In this document: piece by piece, positions 39,050 to 50,959 of the stretch
How the letters are laid out: the number at the start of each line of letters is the position of its first letter
How positions within the stretch are numbered: the stretch's first letter is position 1
Assembly (NCBI GenBank): GCA_963978895.1
Contig: OZ022246.1
Coordinates: 16,536,549 to 16,600,548, forward strand
DNA from: Erpobdella octoculata
Taxonomy: Eukaryota > Annelida > Clitellata > Hirudinida > Erpobdellidae
DNA: 64,000 nt
Reading direction: 5' to 3'
Notes under the pieces: model-generated
What the model saw: the letters and a program-made list of their open reading frames with translations, nothing else
What the model was told of the DNA's origin: nothing
The model's database searches: none
Position numbers and translations under genes: made by a program

Positions 39050-39835
39050 AAATTAGTGTCGTTCACTTCTGTCCTTGGCAACTAGTATACGTTTAGATTA
39101 GGTCGATTTGAAAGATAAATAAGACAAATTAAAAAATATCAACAGAAACCATTTATTAGAAGATTGCTATTTTTTTTCCGTTCTCACTAGAAGTTTGCTA
39201 CATTTTTTGTCGAGTGGTTTAATGGCATAGAACATGAGTGACTCTGAAATGTATGAAAAGGAAGTGAGGACTGAGATAACTTCTTCTGTAATTTCTGAGG
39301 AAACAGAAATAATTTCATATATTTTAAAATGTTTAATTTGTAAGCAAGAAACATCTGAATACACTGCTGAAGTTGTAAGAGCCTTGCCCACTGTATTAAA
39401 ACAGCTGGAAGTTACCGGTCGTTGTGTAAATTATAATAATGTGCACTGCAACAAACATGTAATTAAATTGCATTTGTCGTGCCGCATGGCTCTTCAAAGA
39501 AGCAATGCTACAGATGATTAGGTGTGCAGAGCTGGTTCTAGCCTGTTGGTCAGTCTGTATGGCGGGAAAGTAGGAGAAAGATTGGCTGATTTACGGTATG
39601 AGTCATATTTCAAATTGGCTCTGTCGTCGTTTTCAACCAGAAAGGTTGCCATTATCAGAATGTGCTGCTTACCTGCATGTCCAACGCGTTCATTTGCATG
39701 CTGTGATTTGGGGGACTCTAGACAAAGTAGTCTTGAAGGCAACCGATTGGGGCTGGGAATCAGTTGAAAGCTGCTTAAAACCCGTGAAAATAGTGGGTGA
39801 CATTGGGTATGCGGACTTTTCATCAAAGGACGATT
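39050..39835 (+). pseudogene. Multicopy ORF of unknown function, opposed copy, internally deleted
   Basis: The N-terminal part (39234-39490) is almost identical to 37571-37300 on the minus strand (SVISEETEIISYILKCLICK). It then jumps to a C-terminal block in other frames: SLYGGKVGERLADLRYESYF, and QPERLPLSECAAYLHVQRVH followed by WGTLDKVVLKATDWGWESVE. The middle region present in the other copy is missing. Confidence 0.5.
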
Positions 39836-39985
39836 CATCAAGGGACTGTTCATCAAGGACTATTCATCAAGGGACTATTCATCAAGAGACTATTCATCAA
39901 AGGACTATTCATCAAGAGGACGGTTCATCATAAGGACTGTTCATCTAAAGACTATTCATCAAGAGGACTATTCATCAAATTTGGA
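39817..39985. repeat. Minisatellite, unit about 15 bp (GACTATTCATCAAAG type)
   Basis: About eleven units of GGACTRTTCATCAAG with single-base variation. An array of the reverse complement lies 1.1 kb away at 41080-41235. Confidence 0.9.
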
Positions 39986-40029
39986 AGCCACTCAGCAACC
40001 TATATCAATAGGTATATACCCAAGATATT

Positions 40030-41075
40030 TTCAGCGTAAAGTAATTTGATGAATTTTTAAAAGACCGTTCTTCATCTTTGATAAAATAAATTTCAAACAT
40101 ATCAGTAATTTAAAAAAAAATAGTGATGGCAACCAGGGTTGTTAAGAGCGGTACTATTGGCTGACAAGATCGTTGATGACAGCGCCGCTACATTTTTAAT
40201 CTGTTCTCAGGGCTATTCGCTACCGCAGCTTTTATTAAAAAAACAAAATAGGTTTTTTATATCAATTAAATAAGTTCCAATGTATTTAGTTTTTATTGGA
40301 AGTTTGCATGAAATCTGGTTGATTTATCGACGATCCGGACGAGCGTAAGCGTCTTTTTGAAATGACCTTTCCTGACCTCGCTAAAGCGAGCGTGTTCGTC
40401 TCTTTGAAGTGTGGCAGAAATGGTATACCGGGTGTTAGTGATGTTTTGAGGTGTATGGTATCTGGCTGTTTGAGTGTGTACATACTTACAGTTTGTACGA
40501 ACAGTTTTTAAACTTATTATTCAATTGTCTTTTGCTCGTTTGGTCTTAAGATATTGACGTTATTTCTTGTCCAGTTGTTTTATTTACTGTATGTGACGAA
40601 TAAAATTCTGTATATTACAACCATGTCTTCTACAAACTTGCTGATTGCTTGAGGCAAAAGTGTCTTTGAAGCGTGGCCCCTTGGTGTTAAACGACCGATG
40701 CCAAATTTGACATAGCGGGCATGTGTGATGCTTTGACGTGTTTGTGGCCTTTGGTAAATGTGTACATATATGGTTTACGAAAACAGTCGAATTTAGTTTT
40801 CTGGTGCTGTGACAGGGAGCGGAAGCGGGAGACAAGCGGGAAGAGAGAGAGAGCGACCGGGAGCGTGAGAGCATGCGGGGAAGGAAACGGGAGCGAGAGA
40901 GAAAAAGACCGAAAAACCGCTAAAAACCCCGGGCAACGCAAGGTACCTCGCTACTTCTGTTATAAAGAATAATGTATTTGGATGCAAGCAGAGTACCACT
41001 GTAAACTTGATATAGATTACGCTATATTTTGGTTGAAAATAACATCTTAAACAATTTTATTAACTTTTTTGATCA
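40030..41075. repeat. Region between inverted minisatellites, with family E copy
   Basis: A diverged duplication is visible (40380-40500 and 40660-40790, both with GTGTCTTTGAAG-like and TGTGTACATA-like pieces). Family E is on the minus strand at about 40800-40965 (CCCCGGGCAACGCAAGGTAC). No gene is supported. Confidence 0.5.
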
Positions 41076-41079
41076 ATAG

Positions 41080-41235
41080 TCCACTGGATGAAAAGACATT
41101 AGATGAACAGTCCTTATGATGAATCGTCCTATTGATGAATAGTCCTTTGGTGAATAGTCCTCTGATGAATAGTCCCTTGATGAATAGTCCTCGATGAACA
41201 GTCCTTTGATGAATCGTCTTTTGATGAACAGTCCT
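41080..41235. repeat. Minisatellite, inverted relative to 39817-39985
   Basis: About ten units of TGATGAATAGTCCTT-type sequence, complementary to the array at 39.8 kb. Confidence 0.9.
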
Positions 41236-41239
41236 AGAA

Positions 41240-42600
41240 TCGTGACATTGCACTTCAGTCAGTTTTTTTTTAGTCAGAATGTTTGTTCGATGCAATTGTA
41301 ATGGAAACTGTTCATTAGGGTTATGACAAAAAAATTCTTGATGAAACCACTTGCAATCGAGGAAAGTTTGTGTGTAATTTAAGTATATAAATTTCATTTT
41401 TGTTTTTTATCAAGAAAGTTCCCCCCACCTCTAAGGATGAAAAAAAGTGAAATAATAATTTTTTTTTCCAAAAGGACATGTTCTTTTAGCTTTATTCAAA
41501 AGAGTTATAGTAATGACTAAGCAACTTTTTTTTAACAAATAACATACAGAATAGTTAGTAATCTGTAAAAAATGTAAAACAAAATGTTTAAAAATTATTT
41601 TTACCGATGAACTTCAGATTCAATAAATCAATTTTTTTCGATTTTGCATGAAGTTCCTCCACCAGTTTTACAGCACGTTCAGCAATTTGATTGGATCTAT
41701 GAATGTCAATTAATGACTCCTCGACGGACCAATGTGTCTGTAAACACTTAATTGCCTTCTTGCACTTTATTTTAATGAGTGAGGTAAACAGTTCATTGAA
41801 GGACTCTTTATTGTAGTGTTGCGAATGGAACCAAGCATTTGCCCATTCATAGCAGATGAAGTCGCATGCTGGAGCGAGGATGCTGCGCCACTCTGGTAAC
41901 AGAAATAATGCTATAAGTGTATATCGTACATGAGTTCCACCTTGCCTGGTAGAAATCTGGGAGTTTCTTCCAGCTGATTCGAGGCCAACGTGAAGTGGTT
42001 TTGTAAAGACGATATGCCTGACATAGTTCATATAAGAACTTGAAATCATCACGCCATCCAGGGTTCTTGCCTGTGTTAACTTTATCTGTCGCAATAAGAG
42101 GTAATCAGCCTGAAGAGAGACATAGTTGTTAATAACCGATCTTTCCTCCACTCTTAACTTGCTTCTGGTAGAGTTCTTTATCTTCCATGCTTTTCCATTC
42201 TCCACTAACGTCGGTGACATCAAATAACTGAGAAAGTGTTGCAGCGAATTTATCAGACGGTTTCTTTTTGTTTTTGTTATATAGATCAATCAGAGTATTG
42301 AAATTTTTTCTGATGAGTGCGCTGGATAATAGTGGAAAATCTAAAATTTCCCTCCAGAGCAATTCTATATCCGTAATCATAATCTTGATTCGATCCAGTC
42401 GTTTCTCGCTGTTGAACAGAAAAGTGAAGTTTCCAAGAATTTGACGATTTGTCGTCATTCGAGTTAGATTGGTTAACTTTTCAACTGATGGAATCTTTGA
42501 ATTCCTTTTCTGTTTAGAAAAGGAGGGTAGATTCTTCTTCCATTTACAACTGTTTGAGTTTACATTGTTGCTGAAACCGCTTATGCTCTTACGGAGTTAA
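41240..42600 (-). repeat. Dispersed unclassified element, copy 2 with longer ORF
   Basis: The minus frame 42289-41588 (233 codons) and the frame 42458-42129 (MTTNRQILGNFTFLFNSEKR start) overlap. The latter extends upstream in frame to about 42560 (NLPSFSKQKRNSKIPSVEKL). The C-terminus matches 2217-2657. No known motif is seen; residues are rich in Lys, Leu and Asn. It carries the empty TTAA site corresponding to the piggyBac insertion in copy 1 (about 41529-41532). Confidence 0.55.
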
Positions 42601-43050
42601 CCAAAACAAATAAGCCAACCAAAATTGATTGAAAGGAGAGACATCAATTAGCTTTAGATAAACTTATTTTAGATTTATCTAATTCATCTAACCTTAATAC
42701 AATCAATTATACCGAACCTTTTGCAGGCACGTCATTTCAGCAAAACCTTAGGGGGGGGAATGTTTTAGGGGCCCACTCAGGGGTGTAGCTAGGGTCTTCT
42801 GCGCCCGGGGACAAAACACAAAATCTGCCTCCTGCATAACATCTTTTGCTTTTTGCTTCCAAAAACCTGATGACCGGGGGTGGGAAGTAGTTAAAGCCAA
42901 TTTTCAAAAAAAAATTCGAAACCCTCGTTTTATTTTTCTTTTTTTGAAAGTAACGGTCTGAAAGGTGCCCATATATTAACCATGGGCGTCTTAACAGTCA
43001 AGAAAATAGTCAGGAGAGGGTCAGTAAAAAGTCAGGAAAAAGCCAATTAA
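42600..43050. other. Unassigned stretch
   Basis: A G run (42751-42759) and GGGGTGTAGCTAGGGTCTTC at 42782 resemble phrases common at ends of decayed repeats. No gene is seen. Confidence 0.35.
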
Positions 43051-43615
43051 AAGTCAAGGACCCACTTAAGTGCCGGAGCCAACTTAAGTGCCGGAGCCCA
43101 CTTAAGTGCCGGAGCCCACTTAAGTGCGGGGAGACCTATTTAAGGAAGGAGCCCACTAAAGTGCAGAGGCTCACATAAGTGCAGGGCCCACTTTTGTGCC
43201 GGGGTTCCCTTAAGTACGTGGGGCTCACTTCATTGCCGAGGGCCCCCTTAACTGCGAAGGGCTCACTTTAGCACAGAGTGCCCCCTTAAGTGCGTATGGC
43301 CCACTGAAAGTCCAGGAAAAACTGCTTAAAAATCAGGAAGGGCCCACTTAAGTTTTTTTTTTTATTATAGTTTATAGTCCTTTACACCAAGTGTTTTAAA
43401 ACTGAATTGGCTGTATGTAGGAAGCACATAAGTACTTCCTGTCGTGGAGCAAAGTTTGATCCTTTTAACCGTCCCTCTTCCTTTATCCAGGCTTGGGACT
43501 GACTCGCAATTAGCGAGGCGGAGTTGGCCCACTTAGATGCCGAGGGCGCCCTTAAGTGCGTGGGACCCAATTAAAGCCAAGTGCTCCCTTAAATGCGTCG
43601 ACCCACTTTTTTATT
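43050..43615. repeat. Irregular minisatellite (CCCACTTAAGTGCCGGAG type)
   Basis: Units of 18-30 bp share CCCACTTAAGTGC. The array is interrupted by a SINE at 43351-43525. Confidence 0.85.
43351..43525 (-). mobile_element. SINE with LINE-type 3' tail (copy 2)
   Basis: Same family as 38577-38748: AACTCCGCCTCGC start on the minus strand and a GTGTAAAGGACTATAAACTA end with an A-rich tail. GGCCCACTTA flanks it (43341-43350 and 43526-43535), although the host array itself contains this word. Confidence 0.82.
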
Positions 43616-44085
43616 TTTGCAATATTAAATTTATTTTTACACCATTATATTTTTTTTCTTAAATACCTTTCTAACGATCTATAGCACAACCCCAATGCAC
43701 GAAATTGTTTTTGCACCATAGTTCGGGGATCCAGCTGCGCAGCCAACTTCTGCCTCATGGGTTTTTCTATCGTTTTTATCTCTCTCGCTCCCGTTTCCAT
43801 CCCCGCTCGCTTGGAATACCCAGCTTTGCCTCGATTGTTTTTACATTTTTGGCCAAAAAACTATTTGAAAACTTTTTATTCGAGCGATTGTGGATACACC
43901 ATATTTTTTTGTTTTTCCATCTGATGCATACACAAATAAATCAGAAGCTTTTGTTTGCTTATTAAAAGGAAATTCAATTAAAAATAATAATCTTTTATTC
44001 ACATGAAAGCTAAATGCAGTTAATCATTGTAAAGCTTTCTGATAAACTATGTTTTGTTTCGCGGTGCATAAATGCACACGATGAT
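43616..44085. other. Unassigned stretch with a family E-like piece
   Basis: TCTCTCTCGCTCCCGTTTCC at about 43782-43801 resembles family E. Otherwise AT-rich with no supported gene. Confidence 0.4.
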
Positions 44086-44089
44086 GGTT

Positions 44090-45560
44090 TTCAGACACAC
44101 GAACATGCAACATATAATAGTCTATGCGCGAAACATGGAAACTCCAAGTTAATTTCGCAAACTTCCAAAGATTGACCTTGTGATTTATTTATGGTCATCG
44201 CAAATGCCAGATGCACAGGAAATTGTAACCTTTTAAAATTGAAGGGCAAATCAGTTGGAGTCATCGGCCATGGACTTACAAAAGTGAATATAATTCTAAA
44301 ATAAATAAGAGTTATATTTTGTTGATTCAATTTCCCTAGTTGCTAAAGCCATCCTGGGTCTTGTAAAAGTAATAAGAACTATATGCTTAATAGCATGGCC
44401 TTAGTAAGGATGGTCCAAGATCTTGCTAATAGTCCAGGTGCTATCTATCTAGGAGTCCATGCATCGGCATACGTGGGATCAAAACATCTTCTCCTTTGTA
44501 TTCACCATTTATTTTCGTTTGTCGATCACATTATTCATTAGATTTTTTACAGGTAGTCCCGTTCTATTGCACAGTCGAAGTTGATTAATGTTACACAACA
44601 CTATGTTAATTGAACCCTTGTAGCAAATTGTGAGGTGGTAGTCCAGGCAATTTTAGCGAATTCAAAAATTCTGTGAGATAGTTGACTACGTCATCGTTAT
44701 TGATAACTGTGTCGACTGATTTGATGGAAACAAACTGTCCTGGAATAAAATTTGGAATGATCGCATTGACATTTTTGTTTTTTGCTACCAGTATTGCTAG
44801 TGTGTTGAGCAAATTATGGCTTTTGCCTACGTCCCAAAAAACACTAAATAGGTCCTCTTTCCAGATCGGAGGTACTGCTGGTTCAAACGGATGTATGTTA
44901 ATCGTTCAGTCTCAATTTTGACATGCACGTCAACCACAAACTGATTGAAAAGCCGACGCATATCAGAATGTGATTTATTTCACCTTCACGAATCATGAGT
45001 CTGTATGAATAAAAATTCATAGCACTGACCTTTTTGTTGGTTTCAGCACCTGTTATTACAAAAGATATTCGGTTATATCTATTAAAATCTTATATTTAAA
45101 AAATTAAATAGTAATCAGTTGTACTTACCTCACTTGATTACCAATTTTAATATTGAAATGGTATCCATCTTCACTCTGCCAGAATATTAATGGGTATTGT
45201 AGCGCATCGTAACTCCTGTGCGTTTCGTAAACACGTTTCAAATCATTATTCCGACGACGAAGCATGATACTTCTAGATTGCATATTTTCTCCGAAAATAA
45301 CAATAGCCACTTCGTCAATGGTCGGCGTATTAAACCTTCTCGAGTGTTCACCCGCAAAGGTTTTGTCAGCTCTGATGACGATATGATGGCTATCAGATGG
45401 CATCCAATCCAATGCAATTTTGAACATTTTGATTATATCATTGTTCTATGAAGAAACGTTTGGAATTCTCGCACAATAATTTGCCTCATAGATGGATTGC
45501 GAGCACAACGCTGTTCAACTTCCTCATCCAAATTTCCTATGAAATAAATTTAAAAAAACT
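44090..45560 (-). pseudogene. Helitron Rep/helicase relic
   Basis: Minus strand: 45427-45125 reads IVIRADKTFAGEHSRRFNTP and TIDEVAIVIFGENMQSR, LKRVYETHRSYDALQYPLIF, the helitron-like N-terminal domain. 44812-44606 has NAIIPNFIPGQFVSIKSVDT and EFLNSLKLPGLPPHNL. 44270-44100 has FKRLQFPVHLAFAMTINKSQ, GQSLEVC and LYVACS, the last motifs of the Pif1-like helicase. The Rep catalytic HUH/YY segment and the Walker A and B part of the helicase are missing. It is a deletion derivative; I could not fix the CTRR-type 3' end. Confidence 0.75.
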
Positions 45561-45599
45561 GATGATCCGCATCTGGTAGTGGTAACAGCGCTCCTAATA

Positions 45600-46200
45600 A
45601 TTAGTAATAACGTTATATATTTGTCCTTGGATCTGAAATGGTTATAGAAATATTTTATTTATTTTATCACACAACAAACTCCAGTCGATTTACCACTGTA
45701 TTTCAAGCCTATTCTTTTCTCGTCCATTTTCATTCACGCTCGAACTGTTAACATTTTCTGTCAGATAACTCGCTGGTTATCCGTGCGGTTAGCATAGCAC
45801 GTGTGAAGTAGCTTGTCGAAAATTGGATAGACTTTTAGGATCTATGTCAGCTAGTCTTCTCCTCGGCATTGCAAATAATAAAAGAAAAACTATCTGTATT
45901 TAAATAATAACATTTTGGCAATCGAAATATCAATAAACCACGGGCACGGAAAGTACAGCTGGTCATGGGTAATCCGCGAAGGGCGTGTTTTTTATTCACC
46001 AGGTTTATCAACCGCACTCACCAAAGCGTTTTTTAACTCACCAAGTTTTTCCGTCACGCGTTTTTTTATTCACCTGGTGAGCTCTCTGGTTGCAATCGCA
46101 CTCACCGCGGTTTGAGGCTGGTAGTGGGGCGGCTAACTGATCAAAAACTCCTTCATCGTGCAAACGCTATTGACAAGCAAATAAATTACAAATTTTTAAT
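45600..46200. other. Unassigned stretch
   Basis: A small repeat of CACCAAGTTTTT/CACCTGGTGAG words occurs at 45995-46110. No gene is supported. Confidence 0.4.
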
Positions 46201-46202
46201 AA

Positions 46203-46685
46203 AAAAAATATGCTTGTAATTACCTGATATCGCCACATTCGGTAAAATTTAGAAAAAAAATCACCTTTTTTTGGACCCGCTCCTGTATGAATAGCGTATT
46301 ATCGCAGGCGATCAAACTGGCGAAAAATTCAATTATTTTGTTTTTTTTTGTTGGTTTGCATAGGCTTAATATAAAAAAAATGAAGAAAAGAAGAAAAAAT
46401 AGATGAATAATTAAATTTTGAGTGAGTAGACCTACGGAAAGAGACACGCACTTGAGGCACTCGCTTCCATAGGTCTACTCACTCAAAATGTAATTATTCA
46501 TCTATTTTTTTTGTTTTCTTCATTTTCTTAATTAAACATATGCAAACCAACCAAAAAAAAACAAATATTTAAATTTTTCGACAGTTTGATCGCCTGTGAT
46601 AATACGCTATTCATACAGGATCGGGTCCAAAAAAGGTATTTTTTTTAAATTTTACAGAACGTGGCGATAATTACAAGCATATTTT
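46203..46685. mobile_element. Foldback element (480-bp palindrome)
   Basis: Arms of about 235 bp (46203-46440 and 46448-46685) are inverted copies: ACCTTTTTTGGACCCG/CGGGTCCAAAAAAGGT, GGCGATCAAACT/AGTTTGATCGCC, TTTTTGTTGGTTTGCATA/TATGCAAACCAACCAAAAA, AGTGAGTAGACCTA/TAGGTCTACTCACT. No ORF is encoded. Confidence 0.9.
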
Positions 46686-46734
46686 TCTAATTACAAACAT
46701 GTAATTGTTTTGCTCATTTTTGTTTGTCAATTGA

Positions 46735-47030
46735 GAAAAATCACCTTTTTTGGTCCCGCTTATGTATGAATAGCGTATTCATAGATATATCTATGAGCGT
46801 ATTATCACAGGCGATCAAACAGGCAAATAAAATCAAATATTTTGTTTTTTTTTGTTGGTTTGCATATGTTTAATATAAAGAATAAAGAAAACAAGAAAAA
46901 ATATGTGAATAATTAAATTTTGAGTGAGTAGACGAGACACGTACTTGAGGCAGAAGTCATGTCTCGTTTCAATAGGTTTACGTACTCAAAATTTAATTAT
47001 TCGTCTATTTTTTCTTGTTTTCTTGTTGTA
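46735..47030. mobile_element. Second, smaller foldback copy
   Basis: The left arm repeats the foldback sequence (TCACCTTTTTTGGTCCCGC, GGCGATCAAACAGGC, TTTTTGTTGGTTTGCATATG). The right arm covers only the central part (GTACTCAAAATTTAATTATT, then TTTTTTCTTGTTTTCTT). It follows the first copy by 50 bp. Confidence 0.8.
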
Positions 47031-47465
47031 TTGTAGTAGTATTGCCATATTGGAAAGATTTAAGTTGTACATATCAGTTTTGTCTTTTATATATAGTTTA
47101 TGAATTGCTCCATTTATATTATGTGTTCTTAGACATTTAGTTATATTCTACATAAAAACTTAAACAAAATTTCTAGAGCTTCATTATTTATTATGAAGTG
47201 TTACTCATGTCAGACTAACTGAGCAATGCTGTCTTCCTATGGCACCAATTACATCCGCTAAACAGTGATTCCCTGAATTCCCCTACAAACATTTTGTGCC
47301 CCTCCACTGAAAGTTATAGTTAGCCCCCCCCCCACTGAGCCCCCCGCAGATAGAAGTGAAGAATAAACTATTTACTTACTTATCAGGCTTAATATTCTTA
47401 TACTATCGGCAGGCTATGGTTACTGCTGCTGGTCATGATAACTAATTTCAGCTGACCAATTTCCA
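47030..47465. other. Unassigned stretch
   Basis: AT-rich, with a C run and CCCCCACTGAGCCCCCCGC at 47331-47349. No gene is seen. Confidence 0.35.
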
Positions 47466-48240
47466 GATAACGTGGCTATATAAGGTCAAATGGCAGTTTC
47501 AGTCATTGTGATATTCTTTGAAACCTTGGCTTGAATATTCAGTTAGCAAAGATGCTGCCTATTGTTTTGCTTGTAGCTTGTTTGGTAAAGGAAATAATCA
47601 AGATAGTGCATTCATCTCTAAAAGATTTATTAATTGGAAATTTGCTCTTGAAACTGATAGAGGTTTTAATTTAATCAATATGTTTTGTCAAAGTGTCACA
47701 CTGAAGCTTTTTCAAGCTGGTTACCTTTTGAAAAAAGTAATATTGCTCACAAAGTATCTGGAAAACATCTGAAACGAAACCGTAATTATATTAAGTCAAT
47801 AGGTGACATTATAAAGTTTTAGTCTGTTAATGAGTTGAGTTTCCGAGGCGACAATGAATGTTTTAATGATGCAATCGATGAAAACAAAAATAAAAACATT
47901 GTAAATTTTGGTAGATTGTTTCTTAAGCTCTTTGATTACATTTTGCAAAAAAATGAGAAACTGAAATCCATAGTTTCAATCATTTTTTGAATGAAAAGTA
48001 TACACCTCATTTAAAATTCAGAATGAGTTTATTGACACATTGTCATCTATGATTCAAATAAAGATGGTAGAACCGGTAGAAGAATTCAAATTATCTGATA
48101 TTAAACAATTTTGTTTTAAATGTGACGAAACTCGTGATAAAAGTAATATTGAAAACTTGTCATAAGATTTGCGTTTTGTGAAAAATGGAGTTGCTGTCAA
48201 TAGTGGAGCTAAATGATGTTGATGCATAAAGACATTTGAA
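47466..48240 (+). pseudogene. hAT transposase (ZMYM1-like), N-terminal part
   Basis: The frame 47518-47772 reads PWLEYSVSKDAAYCFACSLF and FINWKFALETDRGFN, the TTF-type zinc-finger region of hAT/ZMYM1-like proteins. Further on, across stops and shifts, VNELSFRGDNECFNDAIDEN, MIQIKMVEPVEEFK and FKCDETRDKSNIENLS follow, the last corresponding to the D-E-T-x-D motif with a catalytic Asp. It is a dead copy. Confidence 0.65.
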
Positions 48241-48429
48241 GCCAGTGCGAGTGTTAGTAAAATAATTCATATACATAGAAAATAATTTTTTATAAGATAT
48301 CAACTTAGATGTCGTTACTTACCAAATCAAACTTACAAATAAACTCACACAAGCTCGCCACTTATTCTTCAATCGTTTTGCTCTCGTGATATACAAAACT
48401 TTAATTGTTGCTCTTCTAACGTAAGTTCA

Positions 48430-48870
48430 ATCTACGTTGAATTCATCCGCAAAAAGGTAAAACTCAAATACTACGCCTGTGACCTAGGTCACACATCTGC
48501 TGTTCGTGGTGAATACTTTACCTGGAAAGCCAAATGGTCGAATTTCCCATTGGTAGAGAGGCCACATACCGCAGTTGATGTTCTGCAGCATTGTGAGGAT
48601 TCCATATATCCGCAGATAAATACACTGCTCTAAAACTCTTTATCACGTTGCCTCTTTCATTCGCGACAGCCGAGATATCCTTCTCAACTTTGCGCAGACT
48701 CAAATCCTATCTTTGCACCAAAATGAGCCAGACAAGACCGAATGGGCATGTCCAGATGACTATCAATCGCGACTTTCACAATAATAAAGAAGCCGTCATC
48801 GACATTTTTTGCGAAAAAACGTCGGCTGAATTTGATATTTTGATAAACTTTTTCAATTTAAATGTCTTAT
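48430..48870 (+). pseudogene. hAT C-terminal dimerisation domain
   Basis: The frame beginning near 48625 reads [20 protein letters not shown] then [17 protein letters not shown] and [10 protein letters not shown], the hAT dimerisation motif (LPVSxATAERSFSxLRRLKxxLR). The preceding frame has FTWKAKWSNFPLVERP. It may be the C-terminus of the element at 47.5 kb with the middle deleted. It runs into (AT)n. Confidence 0.75.
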
Positions 48871-48874
48871 GGTT

Positions 48875-49021
<147 letters not shown>

Positions 49022-49024
<3 letters not shown>

Positions 49025-50480
49025 TAGCAGTGCCCGTAGCGGCTTCGCTCGCATGAAATTAGAGAATTTGAAACGTGCATCCATAGGTGTCGACTCGGCC
49101 CGTCGACAACTTGACCCAGACCGTTTCAAAACCAAAATTCCTGGCCCGGCACGGCCCGTCTAATTTGGGCCCGGCCCGTTTTTACAGGCCTAGAAATTCT
49201 ATATACTTGATGAAAAACTTCGGCCCGTCCCACCTTGACTTCAGGTTTGGCCCGGCCCGTCTGAAGACCCTAAAATTACTAAAATGTCTATATGCTTGTG
49301 AAAAACCTCGGCCCGTACCACCTTGATTTAAGGTTTAGCCTGGCCCTTAAAACGACCCTATAATAACGGCTTGGCCCGACCGGTGATAAACTGGACTCAG
49401 CTACTTTTAACCGGCACAAAACCTCAAAATACTAAGTTTTACATCTGTAATGCTTGCAGTTGTTGAGTAGCAGTTATTTTAAAATCAAATAACCCTTATT
49501 TTGACCCCACATTTGAAGTCATGGAAACCAGAGTTTTAAAAAAATGGTGAAACACGTATATCTTTTTTTTGAGTAGATACTAAGTATTAATTTTTACATC
49601 TGTAGCAATTACAGTTGTTGAGTAGCAGTTACTTTAAAAACCAAATAACCCTATTTTCCACCCCACATTTGAAGTCCTGGAAACCAAATTTTCAAAAAAT
49701 TGTGAAACACGTATATCATTATTTTTAGAGTAGAAACTAAATACTAATTTTTACTTTTGTAGCATTCACAGTTTTTGAGTAGCAGCTACTTTAAAAACCA
49801 AGTAATCCTATTGTCCACCCCACATTTAAGGTCCTGGAAACCAAATTTGTAAAAAATGGTGAAAGACGTATATCTTTATTTTTAGAATAGAAACTAAATA
49901 CTAATTTTTACATCTGTGGTATTTACAGTTTTTGAGTAGCAGTTACTTTAAAAAACAAATAACCTTATTTTCCACCCCACATTTGAAGTCCTGGAAACCA
50001 ACTTTTTTAAAAATGCTAAAACACGTATTTCATTATTTTTGGAGTAGAAACTAAATACTAATTTTTACTCCTGTAGCATTCACAGTTTTTGAGAAGCAAC
50101 TACTTTAAAAATCAAATAACCCAATTTTCCAACCCACATTTGAGGTCCAGGAAATCGAATTTTCAAAAAATGGTGAAACACGTATCTTTTTATTTTTCAA
50201 GAAGAATCCATATTCCAAATGTCAAAATCTTCTCATTTTTGGTTTTCGAGATATACATTGTTTGAGAAAAAAGTTTGTTTTCCAGTTTCTTCCCCTGAGG
50301 AGCAAAATTTTCAAAAATCCTTTCTTAGTGGATGCTTACGCAATAAAAGTAATATAAGTTCCAAATTTCACGTTCCTAGGATGAGGCGTTTGAGCTCGGC
50401 GTTGATTATCAGTCAGTCAGTCAGTCAGTCAGTCAGTCAGTCAGTCAGTCAGTCAGGACATGTTCTTTTATATATATAGA
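49022..50480 (+). repeat. Family C interspersed repeat, second copy
   Basis: ACTAGCAGTGCCCGTAGCGG start, GGCCCGGCC-rich part, five 157-bp monomers (ACTAATTTTTAC-type motifs at about 49433, 49587, 49743, 49900, 50058), unique 3' part, (AGTC)n at 50410-50455 and GGACATGTTCTTTTATATAT end. It has fewer monomers than the copy at 30.6 kb. Confidence 0.85.
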
Positions 50481-50483
50481 TAT

Positions 50484-50863
50484 ACTAGCGGAGGTACCCG
50501 GCGTTGCCCGGGGTTTTTGAAGGTTTTTCTAATGCTTGTCTCTCTCGCTCCCGTTTCCTTCCCCGCTTGGCTTCCCTCTCCCGGTCGCTTTCCCGTTCCC
50601 GGTCGGTTTTTCGACCCAGGCCGTTTTCCCGCTCCCAGACGCTTTCCCGTTCCCGGTTTTTTCCCGCTCCCGGTTGATTTCCCGTTCCGGGTCACTTTCC
50701 CGCTCCCGGTCGCTTTCCCGCTCCTGGTCACTTTGTCACTTTCCCTCTCTCGGTCGCTTTTCCGCTCCCGGTAGCTTTCCCGTTCCCGGTCGCTTTCCCG
50801 TTCTCTGTCGCTTTCCCTTTCCCGCTCGATCCTTCGCTCTCAGTTGGCTTTCCGTTCCCGCTC

Positions 50864-50866
<3 letters not shown>
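50484..50866 (+). repeat. Family E repeat with expanded CGCTTTCCCGTTCCCGGT array
   Basis: It begins TACTAGCGGAGGTACCCGGC, then expands into about 17 units of an 18-bp pyrimidine-rich word (CGCTTTCCCGCTCCCGGT and variants). An (AT)n tract (50868-50956) follows. Open frames on both strands here are products of the repeat. Confidence 0.85.

Positions 50867-50867
<1 letters not shown>

Positions 50868-50956
<89 letters not shown>
50868..50956. repeat. (AT)n microsatellite
   Basis: About 90 bp of TA repeat following family E. Confidence 0.97.

Positions 50957-50959
<3 letters not shown>

Noticed and set aside
39518..39933. Proteins with Gly-Leu-Phe-Ile-Lys or Thr-Ile-His-Gln repeats
   Set aside because: Translations of the 15-bp minisatellite, open because the unit is a multiple of three. 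The reverse array at 41 kb gives the same effect.
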